A DNA stretch of 64,000 nt from DATBJJ01 sp036556425 (GCA_036556425.1 DATBJJ010000141.1:1-64000); one strand, 5' to 3'. Shown: positions 46,201 through 55,347, counted from the first letter of the stretch. Numbers and translations: made by a program. Notes: generated by a model from the sequence alone, not told the origin.

Positions 46201-47090
46201 CCAGGCGAAAGTCCTCCGATCAGGTAGCCGCCGCCCGATACCGTTTGACCGCGTCCGACTTCGACATCCCCGAGGTACGCGGCGACGACGATGCCCTCGA
46301 GCGGCGTTCCGGTGCCGTCGGCGAGGACATGGCCGCTAATCGTCGCCGGTGGATCGAGGGCGAAGTCGATGTTGATCGGGTTGGCGCTCACGGTTGAAAT
46401 CGGCGTCCCCGAGAAGATGCGGCAGGCTGGATCCACTCGCCTGAAGAACAGTGGATCGGTCTGGCTCGGAAAGTCGCGGCACAGAACGCCGCCGTACAGC
46501 TCGGAGAGGCCCATGCGCTGCGCCGTTGGCTGGAACGTGGCGCGCGCGTAGTAGATGCCAGGCGACAGGCCGAAGGCGACGTAGCCCCCGTCCAGTCCGG
46601 TCGGCACGGAGGTGACGAAGCTCCCGCTGGCGTTGAAGACCTGCACGGTCCCGGTCGTCACCGGCTGGTTGTTCGAGGCGAGCCGTACGACGCCGGAGAA
46701 CACTCTGTCGTGCTCGAGCGCGAAGTTGGCGGTCGCGGTGCCGCCGGCAGTGACGGTGACCGGAGTGCCGGCGGTGATGCGGCAATCGTCGGCGACGCAC
46801 GGAATGTTGTCGAACAGCTTGCTGTAGTACGTCGGCGAGCTACTCATCTTGACGAAGTAATTCCCGGGCGGCACACCAGTGAACGTGTATTGTCCGCTGC
46901 CGTTCGTCGACACGCTGCCGAGGAAAAGGCCGCCGCCAGCCTCGTAGAGCTGCATCGTCGCGGGAGACGGTACCGGCGTCAACGAGACCGCGTCTACGAC
47001 GGTTCCGGTGATGGTTCCCGTCTGGGCGGCAGCGATCTGCGCGATCGCCAAAACACCCATACTCAGCGCGAGCACTTTGGTGAGCTTCAT
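43227..47090 (-). CDS. Giant secreted protein with Cys-paired prealbumin-like repeats and GWA modules (copy 3)
   Basis: A 1287-residue exported protein from the ATG at 47090; a longer open frame upstream overlaps the previous gene. The signal peptide ends near AAA/AQ (about 23). Residues ~24-775 are tandem repeats of carboxypeptidase-regulatory/CNA-B type, each with a GxYxxR/K strand and a cysteine pair before GTPVxV (for example DNIPCVADDCRITAGTPVTV, TCVDCPPTSGRPIVI, CASCDPRQGTPVVV). Then come a putative Ig domain (SGTPTLSGRYELTVGVVDAN), a BACON-like domain, module A, module B, a repeat-encoded linker (VRLKPD at 1198-1203) and a C-terminal domain (FYWQPGPGFIGTYELRFVR). It is the third gene of a three-paralog operon. 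Confidence 0.85.
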   Translation of the reverse strand: MKLTKVLALSMGVLAIAQIAAAQTGTITGTVVDAVSLTPVPSPATMQLYEAGGGLFLGSVSTNGSGQYTFTGVPPGNYFVKMSSSPTYYSKLFDNIPCVADDCRITAGTPVTVTAGGTATANFALEHDRVFSGVVRLASNNQPVTTGTVQVFNASGSFVTSVPTGLDGGYVAFGLSPGIYYARATFQPTAQRMGLSELYGGVLCRDFPSQTDPLFFRRVDPACRIFSGTPISTVSANPINIDFALDPPATISGHVLADGTGTPLEGIVVAAYLGDVEVGRGQTVSGGGYLIGGLSPGFYRLRTISTGPYADEWHTGACVGCGGTPQTLAVGIGANIVAIDFALGIGGAITGQITCANAAFILGPRLSAFNASGELVRVLDTFCPAPPSVAVYNLQGLPSGQYYVLARDPLAAPFGIRPWGGSLVDKLFGEVVCNTVDCDVRRGVPITVTAGNTTGGIDFAMTLGAGSGEGFVSGTRPLRMFDSRGVEMVGVVRFVTIVGFTVEAVGLPPGTYYAKWGNTLHGGITCVDCPPTSGRPIVIRPGDLSFRLDFGPPSGGRRISGNVSDEGPQPLSTIGVELVTDTGMLVASALSDQFGNYRFDDVLAGTYFLRTRNDRGYADEVYQDIACASCDPRQGTPVVVSNADVSNVNFTIAPGGVIAGETRDTLSNAIANVPVSIFTSAGTLAGQAVSLASGTFRVNVPAGSYRARAEATPAHGAELFSETSCTSGACDVIAATPIAVTTGNVTSNVNFTLAACSAMTLIPSRLASGVVGSAYRQVMTVSGGTSPMRFRVTAGGLPDGIAFDGTTGVLSGTPTLSGRYELTVGVVDANACATARAFTLDVQECAFVLSPAGATLGAGGGPVTITIGGACGPQTVDPGTFVSVLSNTPGEIVLSVPPNPNPAPRIAAVTIGRRVFEVRQAGIASQPPFGSFDAPLDGSQVAGSLPLGGWALDDLEVRRVLIYRDPIAGEGGTQIFLGNAVFVRGARPDVARSYPTYPLNDRAGWGFLVLTNMLPNQGNGAVRIYAYADDAEGARTLLGAKTIIATNAGATDPFGAIDTPQQGATIAGSAYLNFGWALTPQPKIIPFDGSTIHVMVDGVSLGHPTYNLFRSDVSGLFPGLANSGGPVGYKVIDTTALAEGQHTLAWIVYDSLNAGAGIGSRYFNVANSADAQPADDGGVESGRHTESLASAAFAIDEVRLKPDATGRVELPLETPTEDACPATWAGYSVEQNTLGKLPVGATIDPGGTFYWQPGPGFIGTYELRFVRTACDGSKLSVRAKIVISPSP
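43482..43499. repeat. REP-like palindrome in coding sequence (copy 1)
   Basis: A perfect 18-bp palindrome-like unit, GTCCGGCT-TC-AGCCGGAC, read in frame as VRLKPD in the protein encoded at 43227. The flanking TGTAG on the left is shared with the other copies at 47390 and 51340. Confidence 0.85.
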
Positions 47091-47107
47091 CGGCAGACCT
47101 CGACCGG

Positions 47108-50100
47108 TTAGCGACGCCGAATCATGACGCGAATCGGCAACCGTTCCTTCGTGCCGTCGCACGCCGTGCGTACGAACAACAGCTCGAACGTTCCCACGAA
47201 TCCCGGACCGGGCTGCCAGAAGAACGTCCCTGCCGGATCGATCGCCGCGCCGACCGGCAGCTTGCCGAGCGTCTCCTTGTCGATCGAGTAGCCCGCCCAC
47301 GTCGCGGGACACGCGCCCTCTATCGGCGTCTCGAGCGATAGCTCCAACCGTTCGAGCGGACGGAGCGTGATGACCCTCTCACCTGTAGTGTCTGGCTTTA
47401 GCCGGACCTCATCGATCATCGGCATACTCACGAGCGTCTCGGTTCGCACGCCGCTCTCGACGCCGCCTTGGACATTGCCCTCACCGGAGGGCTGCGCATC
47501 CGCGGAGTTCGCGACGTTGAAGTAGCGGCTGCCGATCCCCGCGCCCGCGCCGAGGTTGTCGTACACGATCCACGCGATCGTGTGCTGTCCTTCCGCGAGC
47601 GCCGTCGTGTCGATCACCTTGTAGCCGACGGGACCGCCGGAATTCGCGAGCCCCGGAAACAACCCGGATACGTCCGAACGGAAGTGGTTGTACGACGGAT
47701 GGCCGAGCGAGACGCCGTCCACCATCACATGAATAGTCGAGCCGTCGAACGGAATGATTTTGGGCTGCGGCGTGAGCACCCATCCGAAATTGAGATACGC
47801 GCTCCCCGCGATCGTGGCGCCTTGTCCCGGCGTATCGATCGCGCCGAAGGGATCCGTCGCGCTCGCGTTCGCAGCGATGATCGTTTTGGCGCCGAGCAGC
47901 GTGCGCGCGCCTTCGGCATCGTCCGCATACGCATAGACGCGAGACGCGCCGTTGCCTTGGTTCGGCAGCATGTTCGTGAGGATCAGGAATCCCCAGCCGG
48001 CGCGATCGTTTTGCGGATACGTGGGGTACGCGCGCGCGACGTCTGGCCGCGCGCCGCGGACGAACACCGCGTTCCCCATGAAGATCTGCGACGATCCCTC
48101 GCCACCGGAGGGATCGCGGTAGATCTGCACGCGCGTGACCTCGAGATCGTCGAGCGCCCAGCCGCCAAGCGGAATCGATCCCGACACCTGCGATCCGTCG
48201 AGCGGCGCGTCGAACGCTCCGAACGGCGGCACCGAGCCCGTGCCGGCCTGGCGGATCCGGAACACGCGGCGGCCGATCGTCACCTCCCACGTTCGCGGCG
48301 CGGCGGTCGTATTCGCGTCGACGAGCAACACCACCTGCCCCGGTACGTTCGACTGCTCGTGAACGAAGCCAGTCGCGTTCGTGACGAGCTGCGATCCGCA
48401 TGCGCCGGCGATGTCGATCGTGACTGCACCGCCGCCGACGGGCATCGTCGCGCTCGCCGGCGACAGCACGAACGCGCACGCCTGCACGTCGAGCATGAGG
48501 GGTCGATCCGTTGCGCAATCGTTCGCGTCGCGCGCGCCGATCGTGAATTCGTGACGGCCCGCCGCCGACGCCGTTCCCTCGAGAACGCCAGTCGCCTGAT
48601 TCAGCGCGACACCGCCCGGCAGCACGCCGCTCGTGATCTGGAACGCGAACGGCGCGGTCCCGCCGCTGACCGTGAACACCTGCCGGTACGGCTGGCCGGC
48701 GACGCCGGTAGCCAGCGACGGCGGCGAGAGCGTCATCGCGCGGCACGACGCGGGGGTGAAATTGACGCCGGAGCTCGTCGTGCCGGTCGCCACCGGTATC
48801 GGCGTGCCGGTCGTCACGTCGCACGACGCGCTCGAGCACGGCAGCTCGCTGAAGAGCTCCGCCGCATGCGTAGCGCTCGGCTCGACCCGCGCACGATAAC
48901 TTCCCGCCGCGACGTCGAATGTGAATCGTCCCGAAGGACTCGAGCGCGTGCGCGCGACCAACGCTCCGCCCGGCGTGAAAAGCGCGACAGGCGCATTGCC
49001 GACGACGACGCCCGACGGCTCGGCGACCAATCCAACGACGACGCCCGCGTCCGCCAGCGTGAAATCGATGCCGCCCACTGGAGATGCCGCCACCACGATC
49101 GGCGTGCCGTTGCGCGGATCGCAGGTCGGACACGAAAGCTCCGAGTACAGCTCGTCGACGAGGCGGCGCGTATTGCGGGTTCGAGCGAAATACGTTCCCG
49201 AAGGCACGACGAACCGAAACGCGCCGTTCCGATCGGTCAGCGTGCTGGCGACGATCGCGCCAGCGCTCGAGATCAGTTCAACCGTGATCGTGCTGATACC
49301 GGCCGTGCCTGCGGCGTTGCGCACCGTTCCCGAAATGCGCTGCGTCGCGTTCGTGACGATATCGAGCGACGACGACGCTCCGGCGACCGCGAGCACCGGG
49401 GTTCCTGAAGTCGGCGGACAGCCGAGACAGTCGATGCTCCGGTACAACGTGCCGTTGGCTTTCACGAAGTACGCACCGGTCGGCAGGCCGACGAGCGAGG
49501 TGAAAATGCTCGACTCGGTCAGCAGCACCGTAGAGGCATCGATCGCGACGCCGCGGGCGTCGAAGACCGAGACGGAATCCGTCGGGAACACGAAGTGCCC
49601 GTTGACCCTGAGCGAAATGATCGCGCCGCGCCGCATGTTGAAGTCGATGTTCGGCGTCGTCGCTCCCGCCGTGACCGTGACCGGCACACCCCGTCGCACA
49701 TCGCAGTCGGCCGCGACGCAATCGATCCCGCCGTACAGCTCGTCGATCAAGAAGCCGCTGGTCGGGAACGAGATATTGGGTGGATCGAACGGAAGATCGC
49801 GCGCGCGAAGAAAGTACTGCCCAGGCGCGAGGCCCTCGATGACGTACGTCGTCTCCATGCAGCCAGTCGGTGGGCCTGGGCTCGGCAGGACTGTCACGTA
49901 CCTCGCCAATGCGACGCGGGCGCCCGTTGCACTGAACGCCTCGATGAATGGGCGCGCGATGAACGGCGTTCCTTCACACCGCATGACACCGGCAATCGTC
50001 CCGCCGAGGGTCAACGCGAAATCGATCCCGCTCACGGTCGCGCCGCCCGCAACCGTGACCGGCGCCGGCGTTCCGGCGCAGCCGACGCAGAGGTCGTTGT

Positions 50101-51040
50101 ACCACTCGTGGATGTATGGCTCCGGTGAGTTGGCAAGTGTCTGCGTCGTGCGAATCGTGTACGTCCCCGGCGGCAGCGCATTGAACCGGTAGCCGCTCAC
50201 ATCGTCGGATCGTGTGAACGCGACGCGCGTCTCGCCCGCGTACGCCTCGACGACGATGCCGCTCAGCAGGTTTCCGGTGGCCGCGTCCCTCACGAATCCG
50301 GCGATGGCGCCGGCGGGATCCATCAGGAAATCGATGCCGCTCGTCGTCGCCCCGGCCGTCACAGTGATCGGCGTGCTGTCGAGGATCCGGCAATCGGACT
50401 GGAACGCGGCGGGACACGGGATGCCGCCGTACATCTCCGGCAGCATGAACGAGCCGGGCATGTCGAGCGCGGTCGATCCGCTTGTCGTGCCGATCCGCGC
50501 GTAGTACGTCCCGGTTGGCAGCGTAGGCGCGGTGTACGCTCCCGCGGGCGCGCCGTTGAGACCGACCGCCTTCACGAAGCTTCCGTTCGCGTTGTACACG
50601 AGCACGAACAGCTGGTCGGTTTGGACGCCCAGGCCGTCCCGCAAGCGGCGGACGGTCCCGGTGAAGCTCCCACCGCGAACCATGCTGAAGTTCGCGGTGG
50701 CCGTGTTGCCGCTCGTCACGATCACCGGTGTGCCTGACGTTGGTGGGCAATCGACCGCAACGCACGGGATGCTGTCGAAGAGCTGCGCGTAGTAATCGCC
50801 GTCGCTCTGCACGTGGACGAAATACGATCCCGGCGGTACCGATACCTGGTAGTTCCCCGACGGATCGGCCATAGCCGTTCCGGCGGGCGCGCCGTTGTCG
50901 TCGTACACGACGATGGACTCGTCGCCAGGAAGCGGCATCGCGGTGACCGAGTCGAGCACGGTGCCCGCGATCGTGCCGTTCTGGGCGTGAGCGTCGGTCG
51001 CGATGACCAGCGCGAAGGTGATGAGCATCGCGTGCCGCAT
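47108..51040 (-). CDS. Giant secreted protein with Cys-paired prealbumin-like repeats and GWA modules (copy 2)
   Basis: A 1310-residue exported protein from the ATG at 51040, 11 nt after the stop codon of copy 1; a longer frame begins inside that gene. The signal peptide MRHAMLITFALVIATDAHA is close to that of copy 1. About seven prealbumin-like repeats (to about residue 790) have cysteine pairs such as DSIPCVAVDCPPTSGTPVIV, CVGCAGTPAPVTV, CPTCDPRNGTPIVV and CSSASCDVTTGTPIPV. A putative Ig domain, a BACON-like domain, modules A and B, the REP-encoded linker (VRLKPD at 1212-1217) and the terminal FFWQPGPGFVGTFELLFVR domain follow. The repeats probably form disulfide-locked beta sandwiches, so an extended rod is expected. 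Function is unknown. Confidence 0.86.
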   Translation of the reverse strand: MRHAMLITFALVIATDAHAQNGTIAGTVLDSVTAMPLPGDESIVVYDDNGAPAGTAMADPSGNYQVSVPPGSYFVHVQSDGDYYAQLFDSIPCVAVDCPPTSGTPVIVTSGNTATANFSMVRGGSFTGTVRRLRDGLGVQTDQLFVLVYNANGSFVKAVGLNGAPAGAYTAPTLPTGTYYARIGTTSGSTALDMPGSFMLPEMYGGIPCPAAFQSDCRILDSTPITVTAGATTSGIDFLMDPAGAIAGFVRDAATGNLLSGIVVEAYAGETRVAFTRSDDVSGYRFNALPPGTYTIRTTQTLANSPEPYIHEWYNDLCVGCAGTPAPVTVAGGATVSGIDFALTLGGTIAGVMRCEGTPFIARPFIEAFSATGARVALARYVTVLPSPGPPTGCMETTYVIEGLAPGQYFLRARDLPFDPPNISFPTSGFLIDELYGGIDCVAADCDVRRGVPVTVTAGATTPNIDFNMRRGAIISLRVNGHFVFPTDSVSVFDARGVAIDASTVLLTESSIFTSLVGLPTGAYFVKANGTLYRSIDCLGCPPTSGTPVLAVAGASSSLDIVTNATQRISGTVRNAAGTAGISTITVELISSAGAIVASTLTDRNGAFRFVVPSGTYFARTRNTRRLVDELYSELSCPTCDPRNGTPIVVAASPVGGIDFTLADAGVVVGLVAEPSGVVVGNAPVALFTPGGALVARTRSSPSGRFTFDVAAGSYRARVEPSATHAAELFSELPCSSASCDVTTGTPIPVATGTTSSGVNFTPASCRAMTLSPPSLATGVAGQPYRQVFTVSGGTAPFAFQITSGVLPGGVALNQATGVLEGTASAAGRHEFTIGARDANDCATDRPLMLDVQACAFVLSPASATMPVGGGAVTIDIAGACGSQLVTNATGFVHEQSNVPGQVVLLVDANTTAAPRTWEVTIGRRVFRIRQAGTGSVPPFGAFDAPLDGSQVSGSIPLGGWALDDLEVTRVQIYRDPSGGEGSSQIFMGNAVFVRGARPDVARAYPTYPQNDRAGWGFLILTNMLPNQGNGASRVYAYADDAEGARTLLGAKTIIAANASATDPFGAIDTPGQGATIAGSAYLNFGWVLTPQPKIIPFDGSTIHVMVDGVSLGHPSYNHFRSDVSGLFPGLANSGGPVGYKVIDTTALAEGQHTIAWIVYDNLGAGAGIGSRYFNVANSADAQPSGEGNVQGGVESGVRTETLVSMPMIDEVRLKPDTTGERVITLRPLERLELSLETPIEGACPATWAGYSIDKETLGKLPVGAAIDPAGTFFWQPGPGFVGTFELLFVRTACDGTKERLPIRVMIRRR
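47390..47407. repeat. REP-like palindrome in coding sequence (copy 2)
   Basis: GTCTGGCT-TT-AGCCGGAC, one mismatch in the arms, in frame in the protein encoded at 47108. It is at the same place between module B and the C-terminal domain as the other two copies. Confidence 0.82.
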
Positions 51041-51051
51041 GGGAGCCCCCG

Positions 51052-54000
51052 CTACTTGTGACTGCGAATCGTAACCGTCAGAGGTGTTCGCGACTTGCTG
51101 CCGTCGCACGCCGTGCGTACGAACATCAGCTCGAAGGTGCCGTGGAATCCCGGACCGGGTTGCCAATAGAACGTGCCGCTCGGATCGATCGTCGCGCCCA
51201 CTGGCAGCTTGCCAAGTGTTTTGTTTGCGATCGAGTACCCGGCCCACGTCGCCGCGCACGCGTCGTTCGCCGACGACGTCTCGAGCGGCAGCTCCAGGCG
51301 CTCGAGCGGGCCGAGCGTGATGACGCTCTCATCTGTAGCGTCCGGCTTCAGCCGGACGTCATCGATCGTCATCGGCATGCTCGCCAGGCTCTCCGTCCGC
51401 CGTCCGCCCTCGGCGCCGCCGCCTTGGGCAGTCCCTTGATCCGCCGGCTGCGCGTCCGCCGAATTCGTGACGTTGAAGTAGCGGCTGCCGATGCCCGCGC
51501 CGGCCTCGAGATTGTCGTACACGATCCAGGCAAACGTATGCTGCCCTTCCGCGAGCGCCGTCGTGTCGATCGGCAAGTACCCGACCGCACCATTCGAGTT
51601 CGCGAATCCCGGGAACAATGCCGCGATATCCGAGCGGAACTGGTTGTACGTCGGATGTCCGAGCGACACGCCGTCCACCATCACGTGGATCGTCGATCCG
51701 TCGAACGGGATGATCTTCGGCTGCGGCGTCAGCGCCCACCCGAAGTTCAGATAGCCCGTGCCCGAGATCGTCGCGCCCTGCTGCGGCGTATCGATCGCGC
51801 CGAACGGATCCGTCGCGCCCGCGTTCGCCGCGACGATCGTCTTCGCGCCGAGCAGCGTGCGGTTGCCCTCGGCATCATCCGCATACGCGTAGATCCGGAA
51901 CACGCCGTTGCCTTGGTTCGGCAGCATGTTGGTGAGAATCAGGAATCCCCAGCCGCCCCGGTCGTTGAGCGGAACGCTCGGATACGCTCGCGCGACATCG
52001 GGCCGCGCGCCGCGGACGAACACCGCGTTGCCAAGGAAGATCTGCGCCGCGCCTTCGCCGCCCACAGGATCGCGATAGACCTGCACGCGAACCACTTCGA
52101 TGTCGTCGAGCGCCCAGCCGCCCAGACCCATCGATCCACTCGCCTGCGTTCCGTCGAGCGGCGCGTCGAACGATCCGAACGGCGGCTGCGAGCTCGTACC
52201 CGACTGCCGGATCGTGAACGAACGGCGGCCGATCGTAATGGTGTGCGACCACGCCGGGAATCCCGCATTCGGATCCACGCGCAAGACGACCTGCCCCGGC
52301 GTGTTCGACTCGACGTGAATCGGCGCCAGGAGGTACCTGACGTCCTGCGATCCGCAGGCGCCCAGGATGTTGATCGTGACCGTTCCACCGGCAGCCGGCA
52401 CCGTCGCGCTGGCGGGCGACAGGATGAACGCGCACGCCTGCACGTCGAGCGTCAGCGCGCGCTCGGTCGCGCAGTCGTTCGCGTCGCGCGCGCCTATCCT
52501 GAATCGATGCCGCCCGGACGCGGACGTCGTTCCCGCGAGGACTCCGCTCGTCGCATTCAGCGTGAGCCCGCTCGGCAACACCCCGTCGGTGACCTCGAAC
52601 GCGAACGGCCGCGTGCCCCCGCTGACGGTGAACACCTGCCGATACGATTGCCCCGCGACGCCCGTCGCGAGCACCGGCGGCGAAAGCGTCATCGCGCGGC
52701 AGGAGGTGAGCGTGAAGTTCACGTTCGGCGTCGTCGCGCCCGACGCGACCGCGATCGGCGTTCCCGTCGTCACATCGCACGATGCGCTCGTGCACGGCAG
52801 CTCGCTGTAGAGCTCCGCGGCGTGCGTTGGGCTCGCCTCCGCGCGGGCGCGATAGCTGCCCGACGAAACATCGAACGTGAAGCGTCCTGACGGATTCGTG
52901 CGCGTGCGGGCGACGAGCGTGCCGTCCGGCGCGAACAGCGCGACTGGAATGTTGGCCGCGACGACGCCCGACGGTTCGGTGGCGAGCCCGGCGACGACGC
53001 CGGACGGAGCGAGCGTGAAATCGATATTCGACACCGCGGATGACGCGACGACGATCGGCGTGCCGTTGCGCGGATCGCACGTCGGGCACGAGAGCTCGGA
53101 GTAGAGCTCGTCGACGAAGCCGCGCGTGTTTCGCGTGCGCGCGAAATACGTGCCCGCCGGAACCTTCGGAAAACGGAAAGCGCCGCGCAGATCGGTGCTG
53201 GCGCTCGCGACGACCGTGCCCGCGTTGGCGATCAGTTCAACCGTGATCGAGCTGAGACCGATGGTGCCGGCGGCGTTGCGCACCGTCCCCGACACTCGCT
53301 GGCCGATCGTCTGAATGTCGATCGACGACGTCGTCGACGGCGACCCACGCCGGATGAGCACAGGCGTGCCGGACGTCGGCGGACAACCCGAGCAGGCAAT
53401 GTCGTCGAAGAGTGTCCCGTTGGCGGCCAGGTAGTACAGGCCATCGGGCAGACCGATGATGTTCGTCGAGGGCCCGAACGGTACGAACTGCAGGACCGAC
53501 GCCGTGTCGATTTGCACGCCGCGGGCATCGTAGATCGAGAGGGAAACGGAAGGATTGGCACCGACATAGCGGCCGTCAATCGTTATGCTGAATCCGCCGC
53601 CACCTCTCATGTCGAAGTCGATGTTCGGCGTCGTCCCGCCGGCCGTCACGGACACCGGCACGCCGCGGCGCACGTCGCAGTCGGACGCGACGCAGTCGAT
53701 TCCGCCGTACAGCTCGTTGATGAGGTATCCACCGGGCGGAAAGAAGGGATTGAACGGCCAGACCGGATCATCCGCCGATCGAAGGTAGTACTGGCCTGGC
53801 GCGAGCCCGTCGATCACATAGGTCGTTTCGAAGCAGCCGGTCGGAAAACCGGGTGGGGGCGGTTGCGTGGTCTGCAGATACCTGTTCACGCCAACACGCT
53901 CCCCCGTGGCGCTGATCGCCTCGATGATCGGCCTAGCGATCGTTCCTCTCATCGCGGGGTCGCATCGCACGGTGCCGGCGATCGAACCGGCCGGCGACAG

Positions 54001-55047
54001 AGCGATGTTGATTGCGCCTACGATCTCACCGCTGGCGACTGTGACCGGCGCAGGCGTTCCGGGACCGCCGAAGGGCACGTCGTTGTACCACTCATGCGCG
54101 TACGGCTCCGGTTTCTGCGCGATCGCTGGAGCCGTGCGGATCGTGTAGGTGCCCGGGGGCAAAGCCGAGAAACGGTAGAAACCGACATTTGCGCCGTCCG
54201 CCGTCAGCGCGACGCCTACACGCGTCTGGCCCGCGTAGGCCTCGACCGTGACGCCAGCAATTCTGTCGCCCGTGAGGGCGTCGCTGATGTGTCCGGAGAT
54301 CTCCCCGGCTCTGTCCAACACGAAATCGATACCCGTCGTCGTAGAACCCGCCATGACAGAGATAGGCGCGCTCTCCAGAATCCGGCAGTCTTCTTGAAAC
54401 GCCGCCGGACAACGGATGCCGCCATACATTTCTGGAATGCTTTGCAGCACGGGAGAGCCCGGCATGCTGAGAGCGGACGATCCGCCTGGCGTTCCAATGC
54501 GCGCGTAGTAGATCCCCGTCGGGAGGTTACGCACGGTGTACTCGCCCGCGGGCGCGCCGCCGAGCCCGACCGCTTGCATGTAGCTGCCGTTCGCGTTGTA
54601 GACGAGAACGAAGAGCTGGGACGTCTGCACGCCGAAGCCGTCCTGCGCGCGGCGCACGATCCCACTGAAGTGGCCGCCGCGGACCATGTTGAAGTTGACG
54701 GTCGCGGTGCCGCCGCTCGTGACCACGACGGGTGTGCCTGCCGTAGGCGGGCAGTCCGCGGCGACACACGGAATGCTGTCGTAAAGCTGCGGATAGTACG
54801 TGGCGTCGCTCGCCGACACGTGGACGAAATAGGAACCGGGCGCGACGGATGCTTGATAGTTTCCCGACGCATCCGGCGACGTCGCGAGAACGCGGTCGCC
54901 GTTGTCGCCGTAGATCGTGATCGTCTCGTCGCCTGGGAGAGGCATGGACGTCCCGGCGTCGAGGACGGAACCGGAAATCGTTCCGTTCTGGGCGTAGGCG
55001 TACGGTGCTATTAGCAGCACCAGCACGCAGATCGCGACGTGTCGCAT
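51052..55047 (-). CDS. Giant secreted protein with Cys-paired prealbumin-like repeats and GWA modules (copy 1)
   Basis: A 1331-residue exported protein, first gene of the three-paralog operon, with AGAGGTGG shortly before its ATG. The signal peptide is 1-19 (ending AYA). About seven repeats of ~95-135 residues run to about residue 790, for example LYDSIPCVAADCPPTAGTPV, LYGGIDCVASDCDVRRGVPV and LYSELSCPTCDPRNGTPIVV. One repeat (YNDVPFGGPGTPAPVTV) has lost both cysteines. A putative Ig domain, BACON-like domain, module A (GGWALDDIEVVRVQVYRDPV), module B (NFGWALTPQPKIIPFDGSTI), REP-encoded linker (VRLKPD at 1231-1236) and a final FYWQPGPGFHGTFELMFVR domain follow. No anchor motif such as LPXTG or PEP-CTERM is seen. 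Confidence 0.87.
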   Translation of the reverse strand: MRHVAICVLVLLIAPYAYAQNGTISGSVLDAGTSMPLPGDETITIYGDNGDRVLATSPDASGNYQASVAPGSYFVHVSASDATYYPQLYDSIPCVAADCPPTAGTPVVVTSGGTATVNFNMVRGGHFSGIVRRAQDGFGVQTSQLFVLVYNANGSYMQAVGLGGAPAGEYTVRNLPTGIYYARIGTPGGSSALSMPGSPVLQSIPEMYGGIRCPAAFQEDCRILESAPISVMAGSTTTGIDFVLDRAGEISGHISDALTGDRIAGVTVEAYAGQTRVGVALTADGANVGFYRFSALPPGTYTIRTAPAIAQKPEPYAHEWYNDVPFGGPGTPAPVTVASGEIVGAINIALSPAGSIAGTVRCDPAMRGTIARPIIEAISATGERVGVNRYLQTTQPPPPGFPTGCFETTYVIDGLAPGQYYLRSADDPVWPFNPFFPPGGYLINELYGGIDCVASDCDVRRGVPVSVTAGGTTPNIDFDMRGGGGFSITIDGRYVGANPSVSLSIYDARGVQIDTASVLQFVPFGPSTNIIGLPDGLYYLAANGTLFDDIACSGCPPTSGTPVLIRRGSPSTTSSIDIQTIGQRVSGTVRNAAGTIGLSSITVELIANAGTVVASASTDLRGAFRFPKVPAGTYFARTRNTRGFVDELYSELSCPTCDPRNGTPIVVASSAVSNIDFTLAPSGVVAGLATEPSGVVAANIPVALFAPDGTLVARTRTNPSGRFTFDVSSGSYRARAEASPTHAAELYSELPCTSASCDVTTGTPIAVASGATTPNVNFTLTSCRAMTLSPPVLATGVAGQSYRQVFTVSGGTRPFAFEVTDGVLPSGLTLNATSGVLAGTTSASGRHRFRIGARDANDCATERALTLDVQACAFILSPASATVPAAGGTVTINILGACGSQDVRYLLAPIHVESNTPGQVVLRVDPNAGFPAWSHTITIGRRSFTIRQSGTSSQPPFGSFDAPLDGTQASGSMGLGGWALDDIEVVRVQVYRDPVGGEGAAQIFLGNAVFVRGARPDVARAYPSVPLNDRGGWGFLILTNMLPNQGNGVFRIYAYADDAEGNRTLLGAKTIVAANAGATDPFGAIDTPQQGATISGTGYLNFGWALTPQPKIIPFDGSTIHVMVDGVSLGHPTYNQFRSDIAALFPGFANSNGAVGYLPIDTTALAEGQHTFAWIVYDNLEAGAGIGSRYFNVTNSADAQPADQGTAQGGGAEGGRRTESLASMPMTIDDVRLKPDATDESVITLGPLERLELPLETSSANDACAATWAGYSIANKTLGKLPVGATIDPSGTFYWQPGPGFHGTFELMFVRTACDGSKSRTPLTVTIRSHK
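51340..51357. repeat. REP-like palindrome in coding sequence (copy 3)
   Basis: GTCCGGCT-TC-AGCCGGAC, identical to the copy at 43482 and in frame as VRLKPD in the protein encoded at 51052. The left flank CTGTAGC is also shared. Confidence 0.85.
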
Positions 55048-55347
55048 CCTGCCACCTCTGTCACGTGTAAAGCGCAGCCGGACCGGCTGCGAGCTCGTTC
55101 GAATACGCGGATATGGCGCCGGCCGTCGATTTCAGGACGGCCCAAACAGGAGGAGTTGTCGGTGGTACAGGCGCCGGCTTAGTGATACGTATTAGACCGC
55201 GAGACTCGCAGGGCGCTTAATCGGCGGCAAAAATCTAACACGGCCGATCGGCGGGATCAGCAAAAATTCCGACCCGCGATCGAGCGGTTTACAGGCTGGT
55301 TACAGTGCTGAGTGGGACGAACTTACGGCTGAAGGCCGAAGCTCACG
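55048..55347. promoter_or_regulatory. 300-nt region upstream of the three-paralog operon
   Basis: The interval lies between the stop codon of the gene at 55348 and the start of the operon, both on the minus strand, and should hold the operon promoter. A perfect palindrome with 9-bp arms, CGCAGCCGG-A-CCGGCTGCG (55073-55091), sits 26 nt before the start codon. Poly-A/T patches (for example near 55233-55240 and 55262-55267) are more AT-rich than the surroundings. No clear -35/-10 pair was found, and no gene is present. Confidence 0.4.
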
